64,000 nucleotides of DNA from Candidatus Opimibacter skivensis (GTDB lineage Bacteria; Bacteroidota; Bacteroidia; Chitinophagales; Saprospiraceae): assembly GCA_016722045.1 (NCBI GenBank), contig JADKGY010000029.1, positions 1 to 64,000 of the forward strand, written 5' to 3'. Made by a program: the position numbers and the translations under genes. Under the pieces are notes generated by a model. The model did no database searches, had not been told where the DNA came from, and saw only the letters and a program-made list of their open reading frames with translations. Below, one piece after another: positions 40,155 to 50,900 of this stretch; the stretch's first letter is position 1, and each line of letters begins with the position of its first letter.

Positions 40155-41861
40155 ATGAAATGGTTTTTCTTATTCTCTCTCCTTGCCTTGTTTATATCAC
40201 AAGGAATCATGGCTCAGGCTCCTCAAAGTTTCAACTATCAGGCTGTGGCCCGCGATCAGTCAGGAAATGTGATCACCGGTAATGTGAATGTCAGATTTTC
40301 ACTCCATGAAGATAACACAGGCGGCAGCGTCAGGTATAAAGAGACGAATCAGACGACGACCACTACTCAGGGTGTATTCAGCATGGCTATCGGTAGCGGC
40401 ACAGTTGTATCTGGTAGCATGTCTGATATCGATTGGGCCAACCATCAGTATTTTCTGGAAGTGGAACTTAAAGCTGACGGCAACACAAACTATACATCAA
40501 TGGGTACCACTCAATTGCTTTCTGTCCCCTATGCAATGTATGCTGCTAAATCCGGAACGACCTTAGACGCCGGCAACGGGATTGAAATTCAAAATAACAC
40601 GATTACCAACACAGGTGATCTCAGCTCAGACAACGAACTCCAAACACTTGATGTCAATGGCAATCAACTCTCCATTTCGAATGGAAATACCGTGACCTTA
40701 CCGACAGGCACAACATATATGGAAGGTGCCGGCATCGATATCAATGGAAACACTATTTCTGCTAATGACATCAGTCCCACCAATGAAATTCAAACCCTTA
40801 GTATCAATGGAAATCAGCTATCGTTGTCAAATGGTGGTGGCTCCATTCAATTGCCTGCAGGAAATTCCAGTTGGGCGACCAATGGGACCGTGACCTACAA
40901 CAACCCGACGACGAATGATGTAGGTATCGGTACAGATTTCAATAGTAATGCCAAGCTCAATGTTATTTCAACCGGAAACAAACATGCCGGAAATTTCACT
41001 TCACCGGGATCTGGTGATGCTCTGCATGCTTATTGTAACGGGACTGGCGCAGGCATATCCGCGAGTTCCTTAAGCGGATCTGGCGGTGTGTTTACCGCCA
41101 CAACGGGTACGGCCGGATATTTTAGTTCTACGAGTGGCAAAGGATTAATTGTTGATCATGGAAATGTGGGCATCGGGACGAATTCTCCGATTTATAAGCT
41201 GGATGTGGCAGGCACGATTAATGTTGATGGCGGCCAGAATCCAGGTACGGCATCCGCATTAATAACAAGTCATAATGGAAATAGCGCTCTTGAGGTCACT
41301 GCCTATAATGGTGGAAGTGCGGCTCACTTATATGCGGTTACAGGCAAGGCATTGACGGTGGATAATGCTACAGTTGGAGGGATGGGTACAGGAATCAGAA
41401 TCTCAACGAGTCAAGGCCATTGGGATCAATACCTGGATATTAACGAGCACCTGAACTTCGCCAGCGATAACGTCCTTCGCGCCTGGATCTTGCCCTCGGA
41501 TGGTTCTTATCACAACAGTTCTGACCGGCGACTCAAAAAGGATATTCAGCCTTTCAGTAATGTCTTGCCCGGCATCAGCAAATTGCAGGCGTATACGTAT
41601 CACATGAAGGATGCTCCGGAAGATGCACCCCTTTCGATAGGATTTATGGCACAGGAAGTGGAGCAACAATTCCCGCAAATGGTATTGGAAAACAATGGGT
41701 ATAAATCACTTTGCTATGATCAGTTTGCAGTCCTGTCTATACAAGCTGTGAAGGAGCAAGAAACTAAGATTGATACCCTTGAGCAGAAAGTCAATGACCT
41801 CGAAGGACAACTGTTGGAATTGAAGGCACTACTGATGAAGATGATAGAAAAATCCAAATAA
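40155..41861 (+). CDS. Secreted surface protein with C-terminal S74 intramolecular chaperone domain
   Basis: ATG 40155 gives 568 residues with a signal peptide (M-K-W-F-F-L-F-S-L-L-A-L-F, cleaved after M-A-Q). An N-terminal domain of about 140 residues (F-N-Y-Q-A-V-A-R-D, V-R-F-S-L-H, V-P-Y-A-M-Y-A-A-K) is typical of Bacteroidota fibre-like proteins. A Gly/Asn/Thr-rich repetitive shaft follows (I-S-I/N-G-N-Q-L-S-L-S-N-G). The Peptidase_S74 block starts near residue 455 (S-S-D-R-R-L-K-K-D-I) with I-G-F-M-A-Q-E-V-E. A coiled coil (about 535-565) ends it. S74 domains help beta-fibres trimerise and may self-cleave. It is likely a surface fibre or adhesin. Confidence 0.87.
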   Translation: MKWFFLFSLLALFISQGIMAQAPQSFNYQAVARDQSGNVITGNVNVRFSLHEDNTGGSVRYKETNQTTTTTQGVFSMAIGSGTVVSGSMSDIDWANHQYFLEVELKADGNTNYTSMGTTQLLSVPYAMYAAKSGTTLDAGNGIEIQNNTITNTGDLSSDNELQTLDVNGNQLSISNGNTVTLPTGTTYMEGAGIDINGNTISANDISPTNEIQTLSINGNQLSLSNGGGSIQLPAGNSSWATNGTVTYNNPTTNDVGIGTDFNSNAKLNVISTGNKHAGNFTSPGSGDALHAYCNGTGAGISASSLSGSGGVFTATTGTAGYFSSTSGKGLIVDHGNVGIGTNSPIYKLDVAGTINVDGGQNPGTASALITSHNGNSALEVTAYNGGSAAHLYAVTGKALTVDNATVGGMGTGIRISTSQGHWDQYLDINEHLNFASDNVLRAWILPSDGSYHNSSDRRLKKDIQPFSNVLPGISKLQAYTYHMKDAPEDAPLSIGFMAQEVEQQFPQMVLENNGYKSLCYDQFAVLSIQAVKEQETKIDTLEQKVNDLEGQLLELKALLMKMIEKSK

Positions 41862-42011
41862 ATTAGCTTTTCAATTTTGATTTGAACCTTGAACCGTGAG
41901 GCGTGAGGCGTGAACCATGAGTCGTGAGGCGTGGATAGTGAGTAAACGGAATTGTATTTCTTATCGCTTTGTTTTCTTCCCTTTATTCCCTTTCTGCCTT
42001 TTCCGCCTATT

Positions 42012-42350
42012 CTACCCTTTTTTACTCAAATGCCATCCACTCCCATGCGGACATTTATAAGGAAATAATTGAATTTTCTTTTCCTTTCGAATCCGATCCG
42101 CAGTGTTTATGGCTTCATCTCTCGTGGCATAAATGTCTTTCTGGAACAATGAACTATCAGTACAGAGGAAGCATTGTCTTCTTGTTTGCACAGGATTAAG
42201 ATGCCAATATCCACAGGCGCGACATTGATACGGGGCTAAGTCATGTCCATATTGCTTTTTGATTTCATCCGCACCATGAATAGCGGCGGACTGACTGAGA
42301 TACTCCTCCAGGAATTGGCCTTTCTGGCCTTTGCAGGTTGTGCTTTTCAT
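42012..42350 (-). CDS. Small protein with zinc-finger-like Cys/His motifs
   Basis: A 112-residue minus-strand protein. It has a C-R-A-C-G-Y-W-H-L motif (about residues 43-51), a C-F-L-C pair (about 61-64) and a last Y-K-C-P-H-G-S-G-W-H-L-S-K-K. The first and last share the pattern Y-x-C-x(2)-C/G-x-W-H-L, so it seems to be two related metal-binding knuckles with a basic middle. It has no signal peptide. Likely cytosolic; it may bind nucleic acid. Convergent with the S74 protein gene. The 150 bases between them contain GTGAGGC-type heptamer repeats. Confidence 0.6.
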   Translation of the reverse strand: MKSTTCKGQKGQFLEEYLSQSAAIHGADEIKKQYGHDLAPYQCRACGYWHLNPVQTRRQCFLCTDSSLFQKDIYATRDEAINTADRIRKEKKIQLFPYKCPHGSGWHLSKKG

Positions 42351-42599
42351 AGATAGAGTCTTTTTGCGATGATAATTTATGAAATAATTTCTGCGTCATC
42401 TGAAGAGAAAAAAGCAGGGAGCAGGGAGCTTCTTGTAATTCTCTCTTTCCTTTTCCCCTGTTATTCGCAGCGAAGTGAAGAATAATTGGGGCAGCGTCGC
42501 GGGGCTAAAGGAAAGACGCAGCGAAGAATATTTTTTTGCAAATCTCCTCACAACTCCGTAATTTCATTTTCGAAAACAAATGACTTCACCTTTAATTCA

Positions 42600-43745
42600 A
42601 ATTATAATATGTCATTAGTTGAAAGTTGAAAGAAAGTTGACTGGTTCTGGGTTATAAGTTATTGGAGAAGAAACTTGTGGTTGGTTGTTCGTAGCAATCA
42701 CTAATATCTAATTCCTTTTCCAATTTCTCACAACCATCAACTTGTCCATTTTCCTGCAACTTTTAACCTCAAACCAATATGTTATTAGTTGAAAAGAGTG
42801 CGGTGTTTGGGAGCGGTTGGTGGTACTCACTAACCCCAATTCACGCAACTTTTAACCTCAAACCATATGTTATTAGTTGAAAGTTGAAAGAAAGTTGACT
42901 GGTTCTGGGTTATAAGTTATTGGAGAAGAAACTTGTGGTTGGTTGTTCGTAGCAATCACTAATATCTAATTCCTTTTCCAATTTCTCACAACCATCTACT
43001 TGTCCATTTTCCTGCAACTTTTAACCTCAAACCAATATGTTATTAGTTGAAAGTTGAAAGAAAGTTGACTGGTTCTGGGTTATAAGTTATTGGAGAAGAA
43101 ACTTGTGGTTGGTTGTTCGTAGCAATCACTAATATCTAATTCCTTTTCCAATTTCTCACAACCATCAACTTGTCCATTTTCCTGCAACTTTTAACCTCAA
43201 ACCAATATGTTATTAGTTGAAAGTTGAAAGAAAGTTGACTGGTTCTGGGTTATAAGTTATTGGAGAAGAAACTTGTGGTTGGTTGTTCGTAGCAATCACT
43301 AATATCTAATTCCTTTTCCAATTTCTCACAACCATCAACTTGTCCATTTTCCTGCAACTTTTAACCTCAAACCAATATGTTATTAGTTGAAAGTTGAAAG
43401 AAAGTTGACTGGTTCTGGGTTATAAGTTATTGGAGAAGAAACTTGTGGTTGGTTGTTCGTAGCAATCACTAATATCTAATTCCTTTTCCAATTTCTCACA
43501 ACCATCAACTTGTCCATTTTCCTGCAACTTTTAACCTCAAACCAATATGTTATTAGTTGAAAGTTGAAAGAACGTAGACTGGTTCTGGGTTATATGTTAT
43601 TGGACAGGAAAATAGTTGTTGGTCGTTAGTACCAATTTCTAATCACTAAAGCCTTGTCCTCTTTCCTAGAACCAACAACTTGTCTTCTTTCCCAGAACCA
43701 ACAACCAGTCCACCTTCTCACAACCAACAACCCACAACCATAAGC
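42600..43745. repeat. Tandem array with exact 170-bp period upstream of the RecQ-PRTase operon
   Basis: The word GGTTCTGGGTTATAAG starts at 42643, 42901, 43071, 43241 and 43411, with a variant at 43581. The last five are exactly 170 bases apart. The first gap is 258 because of an inserted, shortened unit around 42790-42850. Each unit pairs GTTGAAAGTTGAAAGAAAGT with a C-rich mirror (AACTTGTCCATTTTCCTGCAA). The array ends 3 bases before the ATG at 43748, so it forms the upstream or leader region of the recQ-like gene. The 250 bases before it (42351-42600) hold only low-complexity GCAGGGA-type DNA. Confidence 0.92.
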
Positions 43746-43747
43746 AA

Positions 43748-45766
43748 ATGTTACGTCACCAGGCAGAAATACAATTGCAAAAGCTTTTTGGTTTTCCCTA
43801 CTTCCGAGATTTACAATGGGAGGTGATCGAACAATTATTGTCAGGACAGAGAATTTTATTCATTGAAAAGACAGGGTATGGGAAATCACTCTGTTTTCAA
43901 TTTCCCGCAACACAACTACAAGGGCTTACCATCGTTTTTTCTCCCCTGATTGCATTGATGAGAGACCAGGTAAGAAGCATGAAAGAGAAAGGTATCAAAG
44001 CAGCTTCTATTAATTACAATCAATCCATTGAAGAAAATAATGAGATCATCCGACAGGCCCAAAACAATCAACTTGATCTCTTATACATTTCTCCCGAACG
44101 AATGGAAAACGCTTTGTGGATAAGCGCTGCGCGGGAAATGAATATTGCCCTGGTAGTGATAGATGAAGCACATTGTATTTCCATTTGGGGACAGAGTTTC
44201 AGACCAAATTATCGACGCATCGTTAATCTCGTAAAACTTCTGCCAAAGTCATTTCCTGTTTTGGCTACTACAGCAACCGCAACTCCGAGAGTACAGGAAG
44301 ACATTGTTGAACAAGTTGGTGTTGATCTTAAAGTGATTCGTGGTCAATTGCTAAGACCCAATATCCATTTATCGGTTGTAATTGTGCATTCAGAAGAGGA
44401 AAAACATTACTGGCTTGCTGAATATTTACCTCAACTTCCAAAAACAGGAATTATCTATACGGGAATAACAGTTGATACAGATATCTATGCCAAATGGGCA
44501 AACTTTATTGGACTCAAAGCCGTAGCATATAGCGGCAAACTTGATGCGGAAAGTCGAAAACGTATTGAAACATCATTTATGGACAATCAATATGATTGTG
44601 TCGTGTCAACAAATGCGCTGGGTATGGGAATTGATAAACCGGACATTCGTTTTATCATTCATACTCAAATACCGCAATCACCAATTCACTATTACCAGGA
44701 AATTGGACGCGCAGGACGAGATGGTTTGCCTGCTTTCGCCATTCTTTTATACAATCCAGAGAAAGACCTGGAATTGCCAAGGAGTTTTATTGAAGGCACT
44801 AAACCATCGATCAGGAAATACGAAAGAGTAATGGCGGCCACCAAGAAAGCATTAATGGGATTGCATGAAATTATACGCGAAGTAAATCTGAAGCAAACGC
44901 AGGTGCATGTCATTCTTGCAGACCTGGTAGAACAGGGGATCCTACTGGAGCAGCAAGGCAAATCCAAAAAATATTTTTACAACCCTTCTGCTCCACTTCT
45001 GGATGCAGGAAAATTTGAACTTTTACGATCCATTCAACTGGAAGAGCTTGACAAAATGATTGAATACACCAATTTGGATTCCTGTAGAATGCAATATCTA
45101 TGTGGTTATCTGGGGGATACCAAGCAGTCGTCATGTGGAATTTGTGATGTCGATACAAAACATTTGGATGCACTTCATGTCACAGAAGGGAGGAAGGAAA
45201 AGCTAATAAATTTCAGGGAAACGTATTTTCCTATATTAGATCTTGAAACGGAGAAAAGTAAACTTATCAATGGTGTAGCCGCTGCATACTACGGATTTTC
45301 CAATGTAGGTGCTGCCATTCACTTTTCAAAATATGAAGGAGGTGGAGATTTTCCCGATTGGCTTTTAAAACTGACCCTGAAAGCATTTCGCTTACATTAC
45401 AAGGACATTACATTCGATTTGATTCTCTATGTTCCACCCACAGAATCCGGAAATTTGGTAAAAAACTTCGCTGTTAAAGTAGGATCTGTTTTAAACATAC
45501 CCGTTTCGCATGGGTTAATAAAAAAGGCACCTACAGAACCTCAAAAAATATTGGAAAGCGGTATTATAAAGAAGGAAAATGTGAAGGATAAATTCATCTA
45601 TACTTTACCAGAGGAACTGACCAACAAAAAAGTACTTTTGATCGATGATATCTTTGATAGTGGCTATACGATGAAAGAAATTGGTCGCTATCTAACTTCG
45701 CTAGGTGTACAGACTATTGCTCCTTTGGTGATAGCCCGAACGATCGGAGGTGATCTTAAAGAATGA
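43748..45766 (+). CDS. RecQ-like helicase fused to a phosphoribosyltransferase domain
   Basis: An intact 672-residue protein. RecQ motifs: E-K-T-G-Y-G-K-S-L-C-F-Q (about 40-51), V-V-I-D-E-A-H-C-I-S-I-W-G (about 136-148), A-T-A-T-P-R-V-Q, and Y-Q-E-I-G-R-A-G-R-D-G (about 315-325). A four-Cys zinc site follows (C-R-M-Q-Y-L-C ... C-G-I-C-D, about 450-475). The last 190 residues are not RecQ: they end in L-L-I-D-D-I-F-D-S-G-Y-T-M (about 630-642), the PRPP-binding loop of phosphoribosyltransferases, preceded by I-L-Y-V-P-P-T. The enzyme may couple DNA unwinding to nucleotide chemistry. Its stop overlaps the DprA-like start (ATGA), so the two work together. Very likely a defence-type system. Confidence 0.88.
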   Translation: MLRHQAEIQLQKLFGFPYFRDLQWEVIEQLLSGQRILFIEKTGYGKSLCFQFPATQLQGLTIVFSPLIALMRDQVRSMKEKGIKAASINYNQSIEENNEIIRQAQNNQLDLLYISPERMENALWISAAREMNIALVVIDEAHCISIWGQSFRPNYRRIVNLVKLLPKSFPVLATTATATPRVQEDIVEQVGVDLKVIRGQLLRPNIHLSVVIVHSEEEKHYWLAEYLPQLPKTGIIYTGITVDTDIYAKWANFIGLKAVAYSGKLDAESRKRIETSFMDNQYDCVVSTNALGMGIDKPDIRFIIHTQIPQSPIHYYQEIGRAGRDGLPAFAILLYNPEKDLELPRSFIEGTKPSIRKYERVMAATKKALMGLHEIIREVNLKQTQVHVILADLVEQGILLEQQGKSKKYFYNPSAPLLDAGKFELLRSIQLEELDKMIEYTNLDSCRMQYLCGYLGDTKQSSCGICDVDTKHLDALHVTEGRKEKLINFRETYFPILDLETEKSKLINGVAAAYYGFSNVGAAIHFSKYEGGGDFPDWLLKLTLKAFRLHYKDITFDLILYVPPTESGNLVKNFAVKVGSVLNIPVSHGLIKKAPTEPQKILESGIIKKENVKDKFIYTLPEELTNKKVLLIDDIFDSGYTMKEIGRYLTSLGVQTIAPLVIARTIGGDLKE

Positions 45767-46953
45767 CGATGATGAGTGATTATGCAGAAAACACATATTG
45801 GATTTCAATAGCGCATTTACCACGTTGGACTATTGAACGTGTAAATCATATGGTTATCCGGGTCATTCATGAAAGCGGATTGCGATGGAACGAATTTTTT
45901 GAACTCGATAAGAAAGGCTTACGTGAAATATTTGCTTTTTCAGATAAGGAGCTTGCAGATTTAGAAAATGTAAAAAAGGATTTACCCCGGATAGCTTTTA
46001 TAGCTGAACAACTACATAACGAAGGATTCCAGGTCATCCCATTAAATTCCAAAGACTACCCTGCTGTCTTGAAGGAAAACCTTAAAACCAAAGGAACACC
46101 TCCGGTAATCTATACATTTGGGAGAACAGGTTTATTGCAGGAAGACGCATTGGCTATAGTAGGTTCAAGGAATGCAGGTGATGCAGCGTTGAGTTTCACT
46201 GACTTTATTTCAAAAAAAGCTGTCAAAGATTTCAAAGTTGTCGTTAGTGGCTTTGCAAAAGGAGTGGACAAGCAGGCACTTGACAGCACGCTTGAGGCGC
46301 ATGGAAAAAGTATTATTGTATTGCCGCAGGGAGTACTGACTTTTCAATCAGGTTTTAAAAAATATTACGAACCCATAGTCAGTGGTGATGTTCTGGTATT
46401 TAGTACATTTTTTCCTCAAGCTGGCTGGGAAGTAGGATTAGCTATGGCCAGGAATACCTATATCTATGGATTGGCGAAGGAAATATATGTGGCTGAAACA
46501 GATTCCTCCGGAGGTACATGGCAAGGTGCAATGGATGGCTTGACTCGTCACCGTTCAGTGTATGTGCGTGTGCCTGACGTCAATGAAAAAAATGCAAACT
46601 TGAAATTAATTGATCTTGGAGCTATTCCCGTAAATGCCCATGGCCTTCCTCTTGAAGAAATGAGAGTGCGCCAGAATACACTTTTTAATGATTCAGAAAA
46701 TTTGACCATAACAAACGAACCAGAAGCTGGTTATGATACAGCAGAACGAGATATTGAAAAGGATATATTGAATTTATTACAAAAAGATGCCTACACCACA
46801 AAAGAAATATTACTCGCCCTTAGATTAAATTGGGATAGTAGGAAACTTACAAATTATCTGAAAAAGAATCCATATGTTAAAACGATTGCTGGCAAGCCCA
46901 ATAAGTTTGGGCTAAATAAAACCATTAATCTTTCACTCTTCAATAACTTTTGA
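45763..46953 (+). CDS. DprA-like (SLOG/Rossmann) protein with C-terminal winged helix
   Basis: A 396-residue protein overlapping the helicase gene by 4 bases; ATG 45769 or 45772 could also serve. The N-terminal 110 residues are helical. The DprA/Smf core shows V-G-S-R-N-A-G-D (about 128-135), V-V-S-G-F-A-K-G-V-D-K-Q-A (about 159-171) and S-I-I-V-L-P-Q-G-V. The end has a DprA-type winged helix (T-T-K-E-I-L-L-A-L-R, about 346-355). Classical DprA loads RecA on incoming single strands. Here the tight link to a RecQ-PRTase suggests nucleotide sensing or DNA processing in immunity rather than competence. The insertion T-F-F-P-Q-A-G-W-E-V-G-L-A-M-A-R is DprA-like. Confidence 0.88.
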   Translation: MTMMSDYAENTYWISIAHLPRWTIERVNHMVIRVIHESGLRWNEFFELDKKGLREIFAFSDKELADLENVKKDLPRIAFIAEQLHNEGFQVIPLNSKDYPAVLKENLKTKGTPPVIYTFGRTGLLQEDALAIVGSRNAGDAALSFTDFISKKAVKDFKVVVSGFAKGVDKQALDSTLEAHGKSIIVLPQGVLTFQSGFKKYYEPIVSGDVLVFSTFFPQAGWEVGLAMARNTYIYGLAKEIYVAETDSSGGTWQGAMDGLTRHRSVYVRVPDVNEKNANLKLIDLGAIPVNAHGLPLEEMRVRQNTLFNDSENLTITNEPEAGYDTAERDIEKDILNLLQKDAYTTKEILLALRLNWDSRKLTNYLKKNPYVKTIAGKPNKFGLNKTINLSLFNNF

Positions 46954-46974
46954 AATAATCTCTACATAAAATGA

Positions 46975-47475
46975 AAAAATAAAAAAAGAGGACGCGGATC
47001 TATTAAGAAAAATTAGGATCACTTTTCACTAATCGGGAAACTTCTTGTATAGATTTTATTTTGTGGAATTTCGCAGCAATAAAAAAGAACGCAGATTGTC
47101 ATGATCATCATGATTTTTCATGATTATTTTCGGGCACTTTTAGTGTTAATTATTTTTGAAATAATTTCTGCATAATCTTGATAAAAAAAGAGGACGCAGA
47201 TGAAATAAGAAAATTTAGGATCATTTCATTAATCGGGTGCTTTCTTGTACAGGATTTAATTTGCATTAATCAGCGAAATTTGCAGGAAAAAATTAGAACG
47301 CAGACGGTTGCTGAACTGCGGTTACTGAGCTGTAGCAATAGGATGAGTTTTGCAGGTCGAAGTATAGCACATGGATGAGTAAAGCAAGTCGAAGCATCTT
47401 CATGATCATCATGATTTTTCATGATTATCCTCGATTACTATTTGTGTTAATAATCTTTGAAATAAATCCTGCGTA
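46975..47475. repeat. Dispersed repeat cluster (GAGGACGCGGA and CATGAT elements)
   Basis: AAAAAGAGGACGCGGATCTA with TTAGGATCAC (46980-47030) recurs as AAAAAGAGGACGCAGATGAA with TTAGGATCAT (47184-47230), and resembles 33366-33412. Between them the CATGATCATCATGATTTTTC element occurs at 47100 and 47400 and at 31.99 kb. The frame seen at 47178-47378 runs through these repeats and is not coding. This is the left part of a gene-free stretch of about 950 bases (46954-47900). Confidence 0.7.
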
Positions 47476-47504
47476 ATCTGCGGTAAAAAGAAGAGGACAT
47501 GGAT

Positions 47505-47765
47505 TTCCGGCTCTTCTGCCCTTACCGCCCTTTCTGCCCTTACCGCCTCTTCTGCTCTTTCTGCCCTTTCTGCCTTTCCGCCCTTTCCGCCTCTTCTGCC
47601 CTTTCTGCCTCTTCAGCTCTTTCCGCCCTTTCCGCCCTTTCCGCCTCTTCTGCCTCTTCTGCCCCTTCCGCCTCTTCTGCCCTTTCCGCCCTTTCCGCCC
47701 TTTCTGCCTCTTCTGCCCCTTCCGCCTCTTCTGCCTTTTCTGCCCTTTCTGCCTTTCCCCGTTTG
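47505..47765. repeat. 9-bp microsatellite-like array (CTTTCTGCC/CTTCCGCCT units)
   Basis: About 28 units of a 9-base motif alternating CTTTCTGCC, CTTTCCGCC and TCTTCTGCC run without a break. Frames on both strands translate as Ser-Ala-Leu or Lys/Arg/Gly repeats only because of the 3n period. Shorter runs of the same words occur at 36690-36735 and 41975-42015. It lies about 140 bases upstream of the giant surface-protein gene. Confidence 0.88.
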
Positions 47766-47900
47766 TTTGCAAACCGCCCGTCAATTATCCTCCTTCTCCG
47801 ACCCGAAATACCTTTCTTTCCCCAACTCTTCTTAGCTTTAGTCTACAGGCTTTAAAAAACCGGAAGCCTGCCGAATATTCAAAGACCAATTACTACAATA

Positions 47901-50900
47901 TTGAAAAACCAAATATCAATCTTCATTCTCCTTTCCCTCGTAGGTCTCCTGCTTTCTTTCAGGCTTCTCAATCCTCCCCCACCATCAAATGATAGTTGCA
48001 GCAGTGCCACCGTCATCAACCTCACCGGAGGCGGATATGATTATAGTGCCTACACCTCTTCCACATCAGACATGACACAGGCTACAGCCCAGGCCGGAGA
48101 GTTTTTCCAATTCGCTCCTAATCATGTCAAATCTGTCTGGTTCACCTTCAGCATTCCCACAAGGCGAAGTGCAAGGATCGAAATGGCTGTCTCACCAGGA
48201 AGCGTCATCAACAGTCCGGGCGACGCCGGCGTCACCGTATATCTTTCACCCACATGCATTCCGGGAAGCGCTAACAAACTAGGTGCCTTCATCAGCTCAG
48301 GTGATGTCACCAATCCCTGCCTCGAACCTGGCACTTATCTGATCCAGGTCACAGGCACTGCTGCTATGAATGCCACGGTTTTTTTAAAAGTCGACCTGGG
48401 TTGTCCCAATCATCCGATCGACTCCAAGTTTGATTGTCCTACAGATGCGTATGTCTTTAATGGTGGTTTGCCGATCGGTGCATCAGCCGTATCCGACCCA
48501 CATAATATAGAATGTCAGAGTATAGAAGATCCAAGCGAATACAATTGCCTGCCATTGGCCAATAAAGCTCTTTATGTGAAAAGCACGTGGTATGTTTTCA
48601 CCACAGGAGCCAATGTCGATCTCATGGACTTTTCTTTTCCAATGGTCGCCGGTACGGATGTCGCAGGTTACAGATTACTTGAGGGGAATGTCAAAAATTC
48701 AGTTCCATCATCATTGACTCAAATTGATTGTGGTGTCACAAAAGCAAGATTCACCACCAGGTACATTGAATTCCCCTGCATTCTCAATCCTAATACAACC
48801 TACAGTCTTGACATCGTGTTTCATCGCGATTTTTCATACAGTGATATCAAGATCAATGTAAGACAGCGTTCAGAAACGAATAGCGGATGGTCCTTACCCA
48901 TACTCCCTCCGGATGCTCCTTCAAATCAATTGGGGATATTAGCCGCAACACCTGCACCTGGACTTGTCACAACATGGACAGATAGGTTTAACTGCAATTC
49001 ATTCATCATTGATAATATTTGTCCACCGGCAAATCCGGCCAGTGGAAGTATTACTGCAGGCGGAGGCACTTTTGATTTGACTACATGGGCTACGTTTACA
49101 CTCAATGACGATTCGAATGTTGATTTCAGATTTGTGGCCTATGAACCCGGAGGTGCTTTTTACACCCGCATTTTCAGAAAGACCCTGGGCAATACCTGTC
49201 CTTCTCCAAATCCTGCCGGTGATCTTTATCTTGAATTCCCTTCAATCGCCCATCTTGAGAAATGTATGCCTGCCGGCGATTATTCCATCCAGATATTGTC
49301 AAGTTCTGCATACGCTTTCTCTCCACATGCCTATTATGATAATGTTTGGTCAAATGGCACACTGGGCACGACATTCACATTAGCATTCACTGTAGTTTCA
49401 CTTCCTGATGTGGGATTGTTCAGACTTGATGCGCCGGGAAACCTGGACTCCATCAACAATTTAAATCCTTTACAAAATAATATCACCTACAATGCGACGC
49501 CTGCAGTGTTCATCTGCGCAAACACAGTATTGCCGGGTGTGGATCCTTGCACAGCAACAAGAGAGAAAGCTATCTACCGTGAGATCAATATCGGTGATGC
49601 AGATGGTGATGGCATAGCAGATGATGGTTTGCTCTGCATGACCAACCTGCGCGTTGATCTGAAAGCAGCACCTCCGATTTTTTATTCATTCCTAAAAGGA
49701 GATGCTAATCAGAAAGCTACAGCTGCAGGTACACATTCAGCAGGTCAAACCATTCCAGGGCTAATCGATTATGCAGGATTTTGCATCAACCAGGATGACG
49801 ATACACTTACGTTGTTGGGTCTTCCGAATTTCTGTTCATGTGTGACTTCCGGCATATATACATTAGCCAGTTATGGTGATGTGGATAATGTAAGCAAAGG
49901 AGATGCGCCTTTATTCAAATTCAATGTGTACAACACGCTGCATGACAGCCGGCCAAAAGCAGAAGAGATCATCCTGGGACCTTCGCCGGGTGTATACTCC
50001 AGTAGTGCAGATGTGTTTTCATGCAAGGACAACCTCGGACTGATGCCTCCATGTGGTGACGCAAAGAAATTGATATACCGCGAATTTTTTCTGGCACAAC
50101 CCACTGTGGTTATTATTTCTGAAAATGGTACTGCGAATAATTCACTCAGCTTATTTACAGGCCGGGCTTCTGATTTAGCAGCCACTCTCACTTTACATAC
50201 TGATTGCTTTACGAATTATCTCTTTTATGATTATTGTACACCGCTTGAAGCAGGATGGTACACGGTGGTATCCTATGGTGCCGGACCAAACTACACAAAT
50301 ACAAAAGTATGGAACCAGATAGGCAATCCTATTGATGTCGGAAGAACCACACAGGTCAGTATCCGATTGATTCCGGTGATTACGCCCAACTATAATTTAT
50401 CTAATCGGGCTTACCAGGCTGGAATCACTGATTGGTTTACACCTCCTCCCGCATTTCCGAATGCACTTACACGCGTGATCTATCAGTTTCCAAATGATAC
50501 TTTTTGCGATCCGGATTTTCCATTTATTCCTGATACAGTTGCACCGTGCGCACTGGGTTATAACAGGATATCGATGTATGTCTTTGAGATCACCAAACCT
50601 TCGTTTGTACAGATCCGGAATCTTGCCCAATCTTATTATACAGCTGTATATCCTTTTGATATTCATACGTCACCCCTTTCAATGCTGACCATTCCACCCG
50701 TCTATCCATGTGTAAGTATCTGGAGAGACAATCGACAAATCTGTGACTTACCGCCCGGAAAATATACAATCGCAATTTTTGCGAACGATACACATAAAGG
50801 ACTTGTGATCTCTCCGGCGATCTATGTGGATGAAGCTGCTGAATCGCGTTTTGATCATGCATGGCGCGCTTATGATTTTGATCTGATACCGACCACAAAT

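Noticed and set aside
38640..43600. CRISPR array
   Set aside because: Unit lengths of 159 and 170 bases, no unique spacers between units and no cas genes in the window.
47499..47855. Ser/Ala-Leu and Lys/Arg-Gly repeat proteins on both strands
   Set aside because: They result from a 9-base DNA repeat, which is open in several frames. No start signal or non-repetitive domain.
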